DNA from: Streptomyces sp. yr375
GTDB taxonomy: Bacteria; Actinomycetota; Actinomycetes; Streptomycetales; Streptomycetaceae
Length of the DNA stretch: 64,000 nt
Assembly (NCBI RefSeq): GCF_900110755.1
Contig: NZ_FOFF01000024.1
Coordinates: 1-64,000 of the forward strand
Reading direction: 5' to 3'
Shown piece by piece: positions 42,561 through 50,479 of the stretch; within the stretch, counting starts at the first letter, position 1, and each line of letters starts with the position of its first letter. The position numbers were made by a program, and so were the translations under genes. Under the pieces are notes generated by a model. The model worked only from the letters and a program-made list of their open reading frames with translations, was not told where the DNA came from and did no database searches.

Positions 42561-43353
42561 CGCCGACCGTCAGCGTCGCCTTGTACCCGTCGGAGACGCT
42601 GGTGCCGAGGGCGGTGAGGGTGAGGAGGCCGGAGGACGCCCCTCCGTCGTCGTAGATGCTGTCGTCGGCGAGGGCGGTCTCCTTGGTGGTGTTCGTGGAG
42701 TACGGCGAGGTCGCCTGGACCTCCTCGTTGATGTCGGCGTCGAAGAAGAGCTGACCGGTGTGGATGACCTCGCCGCCGGTGTACGAGTCGTCGGTGAGCG
42801 TCACCTCCGTGTGCACCCGCATATGGACGTGGACGGCGCGCGAGACGTAGTGGCCGGGCCAGATCGAGGTGATGCTGCACTGGCCGTTCGCGTCGGTCAG
42901 TTGCCCGCCGCGCAGGAAGGTGCCGTTGTCCTCCTCCGTGTGTCCGTTGCCGCCGACGAAGCCGGAGTACTCGCCGAGGGCGTCGCAGTGCCAGATCTCC
43001 ACCAGGGCGTCGGCGAGCGGCGCACAGTCGTTGGCCTGGTCGACCACGGTGAAGGTGTACTGGACCTCGAAGCCCTCCTTGTCCTCCCGGATGTCCTCGC
43101 GGACGAGCGCGCCGTCGAGCGAGTAAGGGCCCTCGGTTACCTCGGCGTTGAGCGTGCAGACACCGCTGCTCGCAGAGGCGCTCGTGGACGCCTTCACCTC
43201 GGCGGACACCCCCGTGCCCCCGCCCGGGGTATCGGCCGAGGCGAACCCGGCAACCGCGAGCCCGCCGGCCGCGGCGACCGCGCTACCGCCGATCAGCACC
43301 CGCCGCCGCTTCATGGATGTGTCGAGCCGGTGCTTGTTGTTGTTTTCCGTCAT
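42547..43353 (-). CDS. Tat-exported intradiol ring-cleavage dioxygenase (first copy)
   Basis: This 268-residue protein has a Tat-type leader (KRRRVLIGG, then a hydrophobic stretch and cleavage about residue 40) and a dioxygenase domain. The four iron(III) ligands are present: Tyr129 (LGEYSGF), Tyr169 (WPGHY) and His175/His177 (VHVHMRV). Such secreted enzymes open catechol-type rings, possibly of lignin- or tannin-derived phenols. The ATG is preceded by a weak ribosome site. A paralogue lies at 46074. The short C-terminus (TLTALGTSVSDGYKATLTVG) is shared by the paralogue; no carbohydrate-binding module is present. Confidence 0.88.
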   Translation of the reverse strand: MTENNNKHRLDTSMKRRRVLIGGSAVAAAGGLAVAGFASADTPGGGTGVSAEVKASTSASASSGVCTLNAEVTEGPYSLDGALVREDIREDKEGFEVQYTFTVVDQANDCAPLADALVEIWHCDALGEYSGFVGGNGHTEEDNGTFLRGGQLTDANGQCSITSIWPGHYVSRAVHVHMRVHTEVTLTDDSYTGGEVIHTGQLFFDADINEEVQATSPYSTNTTKETALADDSIYDDGGASSGLLTLTALGTSVSDGYKATLTVGVNSA

Positions 43354-43566
43354 GCCGAGAAAGCTAGGAGCGAATCTGAGGAAATCCTTAACGCTGCGCT
43401 GTGCGAGACCTGGGGATCCAACGGTCACCAGCGGTCAACTCCCGCTGTTTACGGGCAAGTTCGGGCATTGTGCCGGGTGACGTGTGAACGGGCCAGGGTG
43501 AATGGCCGGACTTCCACCTGGGCGCGTCGCGGTGCTCTCCTTACGATGCGAGCGCCCTGTTTTCTT

Positions 43567-43603
43567 CACAGCAACCCCATTGATCCTTCACAAAGTTGCT
43601 GTG
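43567..43603. promoter_or_regulatory. Perfect 9-bp inverted repeat before the DUF4360 gene
   Basis: CACAGCAAC (43567-43575) and GTTGCTGTG (43595-43603) are exact inverted repeats around a 19-base spacer. The site lies in the 302-base divergent region (43354-43655) between the dioxygenase and the DUF4360 gene, about 50 bases before the latter's ATG. That region otherwise holds no gene. The dyad could be an operator, or a hairpin in the leader mRNA. The AT-rich stretch TTTTCTTCACA at its left is compatible with a promoter. Confidence 0.5.
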
Positions 43604-43655
43604 CGCGGAGCTGGGCACCTCCACCCCCCACCGAAACGAACGAAGGGGAGAGACC

Positions 43656-44315
43656 ATGGCAAGTGGGCTGCTCCTGGGCGGCGCTGTAGCCGCTCTGCTG
43701 ACCGCTGCGGTTCCCGCGCACAACCCGTCCACCGGGTTCGTCGACCCGCCCCCGGACAAGATCGTCATCAACGTCGCGACGGTGAACGGCTCCGGCTGTC
43801 CCGCGGGTACGGCGGCGGTCGCCGTCTCCGAGGACAACACCGCCTTCACCGTGACCTACAGCGACTACCTCGCGCAGGTCGGCGGAGACTCCAACCCGAC
43901 GGCGTTCCGCAAGAACTGCCAGCTCAACCTGGTCGTCCACGTGCCCTCGGGCTTCACCTACGCCATCGCCAAGGCGGACTACCGCGGTTACGCCTCGCTC
44001 CAGCGCGGCGCGACCGCCTTGCAGCGGTCCTCGTACTACTTCCAGGGCTCGTCGCAGACGGTGTTCAAGAACCACAACTTCACCGGCGCGTACAACGACA
44101 ACTGGCAGGCGTCCGACGTCACCGACTGGGCCCAACTCGTGTGGGCTCCCTGTGGAGTTCAGCGCAACTTCAACATCAACACCGAGGTCCGGGTGAACGC
44201 GGGCTCATCGCCGTCGAACAAGGTCAGCTTCATGACCATGGACTCGACCGACGGCGACCTCAGCACCGTCTACCACATGGCCTGGCAGGAGTGCCCCGCC
44301 AAGTCGGCCAAGTAG
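43656..44315 (+). CDS. Secreted DUF4360 family protein
   Basis: This 219-residue protein has an N-terminal signal peptide (about 1-20, LLLGGAVAALLTAAVPA) and a DUF4360-type beta-rich domain (DKIVINVATVNGSGCPAGTAAVAVS, then KNCQLNLVVHVPSGFTYAI). Four cysteines in the mature part (GSGCP, KNCQL, APCGV, QECPA) suggest two disulfides. DUF4360 proteins are secreted and of unknown function. The ATG has AGGGGAGA upstream. It ends before two terminator hairpins. Confidence 0.87.
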   Translation: MASGLLLGGAVAALLTAAVPAHNPSTGFVDPPPDKIVINVATVNGSGCPAGTAAVAVSEDNTAFTVTYSDYLAQVGGDSNPTAFRKNCQLNLVVHVPSGFTYAIAKADYRGYASLQRGATALQRSSYYFQGSSQTVFKNHNFTGAYNDNWQASDVTDWAQLVWAPCGVQRNFNINTEVRVNAGSSPSNKVSFMTMDSTDGDLSTVYHMAWQECPAKSAK

Positions 44316-44337
44316 CCGGCCAAGCAGCCGGCCGAGT

Positions 44338-44403
44338 GGGCCGGTCCCGGCCCTAGGGTCACCTTCACCCCGCCGCGTGGACCGCGAAGTCGGCCCACGC
44401 GGC
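44338..44403. terminator. Two hairpins between convergent genes
   Basis: GGGCCG/CGGCCC (44338-44343 and 44348-44353) form a six-base stem with a GTCC loop. GCCGCGTGG/CCACGCGGC (44372-44380 and 44395-44403) form a perfect nine-base stem with a 14-base loop. They fill the gap between the DUF4360 stop (44315) and the terpene cyclase stop (44426). They fit a bidirectional terminator of the Streptomyces kind, which lacks a long T-run. Confidence 0.6.
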
Positions 44404-44425
44404 AGGCCGTTGCCCCCTGACCGCC

Positions 44426-45541
44426 CTACGCCACCGCTGTGGCCGCGTCCTGGTGGTGGTCGTCCCCGCAGTGGGGGCACAGGCCGGCGGCGGTCGAGGG
44501 GCGCACCTCGGTGAGGTCATGGGTGGGGCCCAGCGGTCCCGTCCTGGGCGTCGGGCGTCCCTCGCGGTTGTTGTGGCGACCGGTGAGGGTGTGCCATTCG
44601 AGGTTGCCCCGCATCCAGTGCCGAAGTCCGGTGAGATAGCGGGCGAGTTCGGGCGATGCTCCGCGCGCGACCTCGGGCTCCATGCGCAGGTACGCGCACA
44701 TGAGACGGTCGTGGAGTTCGCCGGTCGCGCGCATGCTCTGCTCGAGGGACCAGCCGTGGCGTGCGGACAGCACGGTCGGCAGACTGTGGCTGCCGATGTC
44801 CTCGCTCTCCTTGGCGACCGAATACAGGTCGTTCACCAGCATGATCATGAGCGAGGCGGCGAGCGACAGGGACCGGACGCCGGGCTCCTCCCAGTCGCGG
44901 GCGGTGAGTTCGTAGCCGCCGACCACGTCGATCAGCACCAGACAGGCCATCCCCCCGTTGTACTTGCGATGCGCCATGTACTCGGCGGGTTCGGGCACGT
45001 GCCCGGCGATGCGCCAGGAGTTCTCCGCCGCCATCGCCAGGAACGTGGCGATCGTCTCGTGGCGCAGCCGGCCCACCTGCGTCGCCGTGCCCAGGCGGGT
45101 GAGGTGCTCGGCGGTCAGGCGCAGCGACCTGGTCACCGGGTCGCTGCCGACGAAGTCCTCGGTCGAGGGGCAGTCGGACAGCCGGGGACCGTTCTCCAGC
45201 GCGGTCAGCGCCCCCGCGAGCCGCGAGGCGCTCATCGCGAGCCGGACGCCCTCGATGCCCTCGTCGCAGTAGTGGTCGTCGGCGGCGAACAGCGCGGTCA
45301 TGTTGCGGGCGGCGAGCATCAGGTGGTCGTGGTCGACGGCGTCCGGATGCGTCAGCGCCGCGAACGTGCCGAACCGGTACCCGCTCAGCTCGCTTCGCTG
45401 TCCCGGGAAGAGGTCGAGGCCCAGCGCCCAGGAGACGATCTCGTCGTCCGCCTTGGCGGCCGCCGCCTCGTCGTATGTGACCGGAAACGGGCACAACACA
45501 CTCGGCACTGACAATTCCCGCGTGGAAGTGTCGCTATTCAT
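44426..45541 (-). CDS. Class I terpene synthase (bacterial terpene cyclase)
   Basis: This 371-residue enzyme cyclises a prenyl diphosphate. The aspartate-rich motif is DDHYCDE (residues 88-94), which resembles that of 2-methylisoborneol synthases, and the NSE triad is NDLYSVAKE (238-246). The usual RY pair near the C-terminus is RH here (HTLTGRHN). Its short length and the absence of the usual Pro-rich N-terminus and a neighbouring prenyl-diphosphate C-methyltransferase argue against a true 2-methylisoborneol locus. The C-terminal tail ends in CPHCGDDHHQDA, a possible metal-binding extra. The substrate chain length cannot be told. It stands alone on its strand. Confidence 0.88.
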   Translation of the reverse strand: MNSDTSTRELSVPSVLCPFPVTYDEAAAAKADDEIVSWALGLDLFPGQRSELSGYRFGTFAALTHPDAVDHDHLMLAARNMTALFAADDHYCDEGIEGVRLAMSASRLAGALTALENGPRLSDCPSTEDFVGSDPVTRSLRLTAEHLTRLGTATQVGRLRHETIATFLAMAAENSWRIAGHVPEPAEYMAHRKYNGGMACLVLIDVVGGYELTARDWEEPGVRSLSLAASLMIMLVNDLYSVAKESEDIGSHSLPTVLSARHGWSLEQSMRATGELHDRLMCAYLRMEPEVARGASPELARYLTGLRHWMRGNLEWHTLTGRHNNREGRPTPRTGPLGPTHDLTEVRPSTAAGLCPHCGDDHHQDAATAVA

Positions 45542-46073
45542 GCGTCTTATGGTGCGGTAACAGGCCGCTTCAGGGAATGGCTGGTTCTGGCCACAACAGC
45601 GACCGTTCTCCAGTCCTGCCCGTTCACAGCAGTATCCACCACCTCAGCAGCATGTCATTTCGGGCGGGAAGAGACAGGCCGTCCGGTCTTGGGTGGGGCC
45701 GTGTTTTCGCCGCCCCGGCGGGCGTGGAAACGGGCCTTCGGCGAGATCGACGCGCCGTGCGATCCATAGCCGGGCACGTGAGAGGCACCGCGAAGGCCAA
45801 GTGACCGAAACTGGACGAAACCTGGACGCGACCGGGACGGGCCGGTTCGACGACCTTGCGCGGTCGCACATGTGTCTCATCGAACTGAGTGAGGGTGGAG
45901 GGAAGAAGGGCGTCGGTGAACCGCCGACCAGCACATCCGAGCCAGCGGGTGATCGGCGCGTTCCAGGGCTTGAGCGTCCGCGACACGCCGACTGGACGCC
46001 ACCGCAGTGTCGATGACGCCCAGTCAGATAAGGCTGAAAGTGCGCGAGTTACCCGATGAGGGTCAGGCCCGGG
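45542..46073. other. 532-base intergenic stretch with no supported gene
   Basis: Short open frames exist on both strands, but their translations are Arg/Pro-rich or unlike any known family, and they lack good ribosome sites. The part up to about 45650 is less GC-rich and probably contains the leftward promoter of the terpene synthase. The rest includes loosely repeated GGACG-type words (around 45815-45840). I see no RNA motif or terminator with confidence. Confidence 0.5.
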
Positions 46074-46841
46074 TCAGCGCTCGACGCCGAGGGTCAGCGT
46101 TCCCGCGTACCCGGCGGACGTCGAACTGCCCAGCGCCGTCAGGGTCATGAGCCCGGACGCGGCACCCCCGTCGTCGTAGATGGAGTCCTGGGCGAGGGTG
46201 GTGAGGGCGACCGTGTTCGTCGAGTACGGCGAGACCTTCGCGACGGCGGTCGTGATCGTCTCGTTGATGAAGAGCTGCCCGGTGTGGACCTCCTGGCCGC
46301 CGGTGAAGGAGCCGTCGGAGGTGAGCGTGACGCCGGTGTGCACCTTGATGTGGATGTGGATGCAGCGGCCCCGGTACCAGCCGGGGTAGATCGTGGTGAT
46401 CGCCGCGACACCGCTGGAGTTGGTGAGGACGCCGCCGCGCAGGAAGGTGCCGTCGTCCGGTTCGCTGTGCCCGTTGCTGCCGACGAAGCCGGAGTACTCG
46501 CCGAGGGCGTCGGCGTGCCAGATCTCCACCAGCGCGTTGCTCAGCGGGACGCAGGTGTCGTCGTCGACGACCGTGAGGGTCAGCTTCAGCGGGACGCCGG
46601 CCTTGCCCTCGGTGATGTCGGCGCGGACGTACTGTCCGTCGAGGTAGTAGGGGCCTTCGGTCATCTCCTTCGTGAGGGTGCAGACGGCCGCGGCGGCGAC
46701 CGGAGCCGCGTCGACCGCCTCGGCGGTGGGGGCCTCGTACGTGGCAGCGGCGCCTACGGCCAGGGCCGCTGCGGTCGCCCCCGAGGCGACGAGAACGGTC
46801 CGGCGTGCGACGGGGGTGCGCGTTTCTGAGGTGTCTGTCAT
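46074..46841 (-). CDS. Exported intradiol ring-cleavage dioxygenase (second copy)
   Basis: This 255-residue paralogue of the gene at 42547 has a leader with twin arginines (VARRTVLVASGATAAALAVG) and all four iron ligands: Tyr116 (LGEYSGF), Tyr156 (YPGWY), His162 and His164 (IHIHIKV). The two copies share the order of motifs but differ throughout the loop before the iron site, so they are old duplicates with maybe different substrate ranges. It probably cleaves catechol-like rings outside the cell. No cognate uptake or catabolic genes are adjacent. Confidence 0.88.
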   Translation of the reverse strand: MTDTSETRTPVARRTVLVASGATAAALAVGAAATYEAPTAEAVDAAPVAAAAVCTLTKEMTEGPYYLDGQYVRADITEGKAGVPLKLTLTVVDDDTCVPLSNALVEIWHADALGEYSGFVGSNGHSEPDDGTFLRGGVLTNSSGVAAITTIYPGWYRGRCIHIHIKVHTGVTLTSDGSFTGGQEVHTGQLFINETITTAVAKVSPYSTNTVALTTLAQDSIYDDGGAASGLMTLTALGSSTSAGYAGTLTLGVER

Positions 46842-46963
46842 GAACACGGCACCGTAGGGGCGGTTCCTGTCGAGAGCCTGTCGGGAGACTGTCAGAGAAA
46901 TAAGGTGACGTTCCGTCAAGTCTCTTGCAGGACAAGGGAGTAGATCCACAGCGGGAACGGCGA

Positions 46964-46993
46964 AGGCCGGTCGCCCCAGGGGACGACCGGCCT
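46964..46993. terminator. Strong hairpin after the FG-GAP protein gene
   Basis: AGGCCGGTCG (46964-46973) and CGACCGGCCT (46984-46993) form a perfect ten-base stem around a ten-base loop. It lies 24 bases downstream of the stop of the leftward gene ending at 47017. This is a typical actinobacterial terminator with no T-run. Confidence 0.7.
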
Positions 46994-47016
46994 CCTCCTC
47001 GCCTACCGCGCGGCTG

Positions 47017-50000
47017 TCACGACAGCAGCTTCATCGCCTGCCAGCCGGTCGTGCCGACCGAGACGGGAGTGCCCACGAGCCCGCTCGCCCGACCCGGTAC
47101 GAAGTCCAGGCCCGCCGAGGTGGTGGCGGTCGTGGTCCACAGGTCGGAGACGCCGTCGCCGTTGGAGTCGCCCGAGGCGGTGAGCAGCGGCCGGGCCGCC
47201 GTCGTCCAACCCGTCGCGTACGCCGTCCTGTTGGAGCCCGCGCCCAGCGACGCCGGGTCGGTGCCGCCGTCGGAGACCCCGTCGCCGTCCGCGTCGCCCG
47301 GACTGCGCCCGTGGTACAGCCACACGTCGCCGTTGGCCGTGTTGCGGCCGATCAGGTCGGTGAAGCCGTCGCCGTCCACATCGCCGGGGGAGGCGAGCTG
47401 CATCCCGCTCCAGCCCGCGTTCCCGATCAGATAGCCGGAGTCGAGCGTGCCGCTGAAACTGCCCGGCAGGAACCAGAGTTGGTCGCCGATGACCGCCACG
47501 AAGTCCGGGTAGTTCGCCTCGGCGTCGGCCGTGATGTCACCGACCGAGACGATCTGCCTGATGGCGGCGGTGTCCGTCGCCACCTCCGTCTCCGGGTCCG
47601 GGAAGACGTAAACCTCCTGCTTGGTGTCCTCGGTGAACTCGCCCTGCCCGCTGTTCGGGTAGAGCCACAGCTTGCCGTCGGAGCGGCGGGCCACCAGGTC
47701 CTCGTAGAAGTCCTCGGTCCAGTCGCCGCGGTGGGTCAGCAGCGCGCCGTTCCAGCCGCCGCCCGAGGACAACGGGAGCGTCGTCGCCAGCTTGCCGCCG
47801 CCTGTCCCGCCGTACAGCCGCAGGTTGTCGGAGCCGTCCACGGCGAACAGGTCCGGCATGCCGTCCCCGTTGACGTCACCGGGCTTGTCCGTGACCCCCG
47901 GGCTCTTCACGTAGAAGCGGTACGGATAGATCGGGCCCGGGTTGCCGCCCACGTCCACCAGCCGCACGTACAGCGTGTGCGGTCCCGGCGTCAGCGGGGT
48001 GACCTTCGCCTGCGCCGGGCCGCCCTTGGCCGTCGGCTTGGCCGAACCGCTCGGCGGGGTGCGGTCCAGGCTGTACAGGTACTCGGTGGTGTCCGACACA
48101 CCGTTCGCGCCGAACTCGAACGTGCCCTCGGTGCGCGCCAACGCGCCCTCGACCGGCTCGATGTCGGGCGTCGTCTCGGGATACACGTCGTCCTTGGAGC
48201 CGACCGTCGGCATCACCTTCGGCGCGTTCGGGTCGAAGCCGAACCGGCAGCCGGCCGCGCCCGCCGTCGGCGTCCAGTCGGAGGCGAACGCCGCGTCCGC
48301 GGTGTCCTCGGCCTGCGCCTTCCACGAGAACTGCCCACCGCTCGCGCCCTTGTGCTGGTCGAGCAGCGCCTTGGGCACGACGATCCGCGCCTGCGCGCCC
48401 TTGGAGTCGGTCGACTTGACGGTGACCTTCACCCGCTTGTCGAAGATGATCCCCGGCGACACCGCGTGCTTGCCGGTCGCCCACAGGTGGAACTGCACGT
48501 TGACCGAACCGCCGTCCGGGTCCCACACCTGCGCCGTCAGCGTCACGTCCGTGTTGCCGACCGTCACGTACGAGGAGCCGTTGCCGCACTCGTTCGTGCC
48601 GACCTTGGTGCTGGGGATGGTGTCCAGCGCCCACGGGGCCTTCGGCGGGCGGTTGAACTCGACGATCAGCTTGGCGTCCGGCTTGAACTTCTTCCAGGAG
48701 AACTCGTCCTTGTTGTCCTCCGCGCTCTGCGGGGCGCGCAGACCGAAGGTGATGTTCGACCACTTGTTCGCCGCCGCCTTGACCGCCGCGTCCTTGGCGT
48801 TGAAGTCGACCGCCGCGTTCGGACAGCCGAAGGTCTCGTTGCCGTGCGCGACGCTGCGGCTGTCCTGGCGCGTCGACCAGGTCGGCTGCTTGTTCCAGGT
48901 GGTCGACGAGCTGATCGGGTTCGTCAGATACAGCTCGACCGGCTTGGCCGTGCAGGACCAGGAGTGCGTCTCGGTGATCTGGAACTGCGCGTCGATCACC
49001 TTCACGCCCGCCAGGAACTTCGAACCCACGCGGAAGAAGGAGCGGGCCGTGCCGCCCGTGGACGACTCGTAGCCGACGCGCGCCTCGCTCGTCGTACCGC
49101 CGTCCCAGCCGGTGCCGTTCCAGTAACTGCTGGTCGGGTGCGGCTTGTAGGCGATCGTCCAGGCCTCGCGGGTACCGGTCATCCGCGGGTCGATGTAGAC
49201 CGGGAACTCGGTGTCCGGGGCGTCGAGCAGTTTCTGATCAGGCGTCAGGGAGAGGTGGTTCGCGCCGACTTCGACGCCCACCTCGCTGCTCTTGGTGCCC
49301 GGGGTGAGCGGGGAGGGATCGGCGGCGGGGCCGTCGGAGGGGCCTGTGGCGGGCCCTGTGGTGTCGGTGGTCTCGGCGGTGGTGGTCGCCGTGCTTGCCG
49401 TGCTTGCCGTGCGGGACGACAGCGACTTCGCCGCGCCGGACGACTGCGCCGACGTCGCCGACTGTGCCGACTTCGCGGCCGAGGCCGCCGCCGGTGCCTT
49501 GACCGGGGCCGCCGCCTCCTCCGTCGTTCCCGACGAGTCCCACATCCGGGCCGTGGAGGAGGCGAACACGGTCTGGCCGGCCGCGTTGACCGCGGTGAGC
49601 GTGCCCGTCTCGGCGTCCTTGCGCAGGTCCAGGCCCTCGGTGCGCAGGCCGAAGTCGATCTCCGTGAGCTCCGGGCGGTCGGCCGCCTCGGGCGTCTTCA
49701 CGATCAGCGCCTGACTGAACCCGTCCAGGCTCGCCTTCACCGCAAGGTCGACGCCCGGGAAGACCTCCCGGTAGGTCGCCGTCGCGCCGTCGAGCACCGG
49801 CTCGGGAAGCGCCGTCGGCCAGGTCAGGGCGAGTTCGCCGCCCCGGTCGGACAGGGTGACGAGACGGTTGTCGCCGCCCGCCGAGAACGTGACCCGGCCG
49901 GGCGCCGCCTTCGGCCGGATCCGGCCCGCCGTCTCGGCGAGCGTGGTGTCCACCGGCGTCCAGACGCCCTCGCGCTTCACCCGGACGGGCAGCGAGTGCT

Positions 50001-50283
50001 GGGTGTGGCGGAAGTTGCCGTTGGGCAGGGCGTGCGTCTCGCTGGTCTCGGTGCGCTCGGACGCCACCTCCACGGGCTCGCCGGTCTCGGCGGCCTGCCG
50101 GAGGGCGTCCTGCTCGGCGTCCGCGGCCGAGGTGGTCGAGTCCGCGGCCTGCGCCACCGGAGTCGTCAGTGGTGTCACCGGCGTCAGCCCGAGTGCCCCG
50201 CCGACGAGTACCGCGACGAGCGCGGAGCCCGCGGAGCGCCTGTTCCGGCGCGTCCGGCGCTGTCTTCGAGATGTTTCTGGCAT
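47017..50283 (-). CDS. Large secreted FG-GAP/VCBS-repeat protein
   Basis: This 1088-residue secreted protein has a basic leader (MPETSRRQRRTRRNRRS then a hydrophobic stretch, cleavage about residue 47). The N-terminal part (about 50-220) is the domain seen in Streptomyces surface proteins next to RHS genes (LPNGNFRHTQHSLPVRV). A Ser/Ala/Thr-rich linker (about 255-330) follows, then DNRLVTL-type beta-rich segments. The C-terminal part has FG-GAP-like calcium sites DVNGDGMPD, DVDGDGFTD, DADGDGVSD and DSNGDGVSD. It is encoded divergently from the RHS toxin-like protein and may help surface display or secretion. The start has GGGGGGA nearby. Confidence 0.85.
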   Translation of the reverse strand: MPETSRRQRRTRRNRRSAGSALVAVLVGGALGLTPVTPLTTPVAQAADSTTSAADAEQDALRQAAETGEPVEVASERTETSETHALPNGNFRHTQHSLPVRVKREGVWTPVDTTLAETAGRIRPKAAPGRVTFSAGGDNRLVTLSDRGGELALTWPTALPEPVLDGATATYREVFPGVDLAVKASLDGFSQALIVKTPEAADRPELTEIDFGLRTEGLDLRKDAETGTLTAVNAAGQTVFASSTARMWDSSGTTEEAAAPVKAPAAASAAKSAQSATSAQSSGAAKSLSSRTASTASTATTTAETTDTTGPATGPSDGPAADPSPLTPGTKSSEVGVEVGANHLSLTPDQKLLDAPDTEFPVYIDPRMTGTREAWTIAYKPHPTSSYWNGTGWDGGTTSEARVGYESSTGGTARSFFRVGSKFLAGVKVIDAQFQITETHSWSCTAKPVELYLTNPISSSTTWNKQPTWSTRQDSRSVAHGNETFGCPNAAVDFNAKDAAVKAAANKWSNITFGLRAPQSAEDNKDEFSWKKFKPDAKLIVEFNRPPKAPWALDTIPSTKVGTNECGNGSSYVTVGNTDVTLTAQVWDPDGGSVNVQFHLWATGKHAVSPGIIFDKRVKVTVKSTDSKGAQARIVVPKALLDQHKGASGGQFSWKAQAEDTADAAFASDWTPTAGAAGCRFGFDPNAPKVMPTVGSKDDVYPETTPDIEPVEGALARTEGTFEFGANGVSDTTEYLYSLDRTPPSGSAKPTAKGGPAQAKVTPLTPGPHTLYVRLVDVGGNPGPIYPYRFYVKSPGVTDKPGDVNGDGMPDLFAVDGSDNLRLYGGTGGGKLATTLPLSSGGGWNGALLTHRGDWTEDFYEDLVARRSDGKLWLYPNSGQGEFTEDTKQEVYVFPDPETEVATDTAAIRQIVSVGDITADAEANYPDFVAVIGDQLWFLPGSFSGTLDSGYLIGNAGWSGMQLASPGDVDGDGFTDLIGRNTANGDVWLYHGRSPGDADGDGVSDGGTDPASLGAGSNRTAYATGWTTAARPLLTASGDSNGDGVSDLWTTTATTSAGLDFVPGRASGLVGTPVSVGTTGWQAMKLLS

Positions 50284-50479
50284 GGGCGAATCCCCCCGGA
50301 GTCCGTTGCCTGCGAGCCCTTGACCTGGGCCGCGACGCCGAACAGTACACCGCGACCCGGTCAAAACTTTGCCTCTCCATGGCTGAAGTGGGGATTGTCG
50401 CATTGCCTTGCCTTTACTTGCCAGGGTGATCGACAGCGCTTACTGTCCGCTAGCTGTGTTCACTACGGGGAGGTTGTTT

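Noticed and set aside
44426..45541. Calling the terpene cyclase a 2-methylisoborneol synthase
   Set aside because: The Asp-rich motif is similar, but the methyltransferase gene, long N-terminus and RY pair are missing.
45624..46016. Overlapping 107-120-codon open frames on both strands in the gap before the second dioxygenase
   Set aside because: No ribosome site or family resemblance, composition unlike neighbours, and frames on both strands open at once, as expected by chance.
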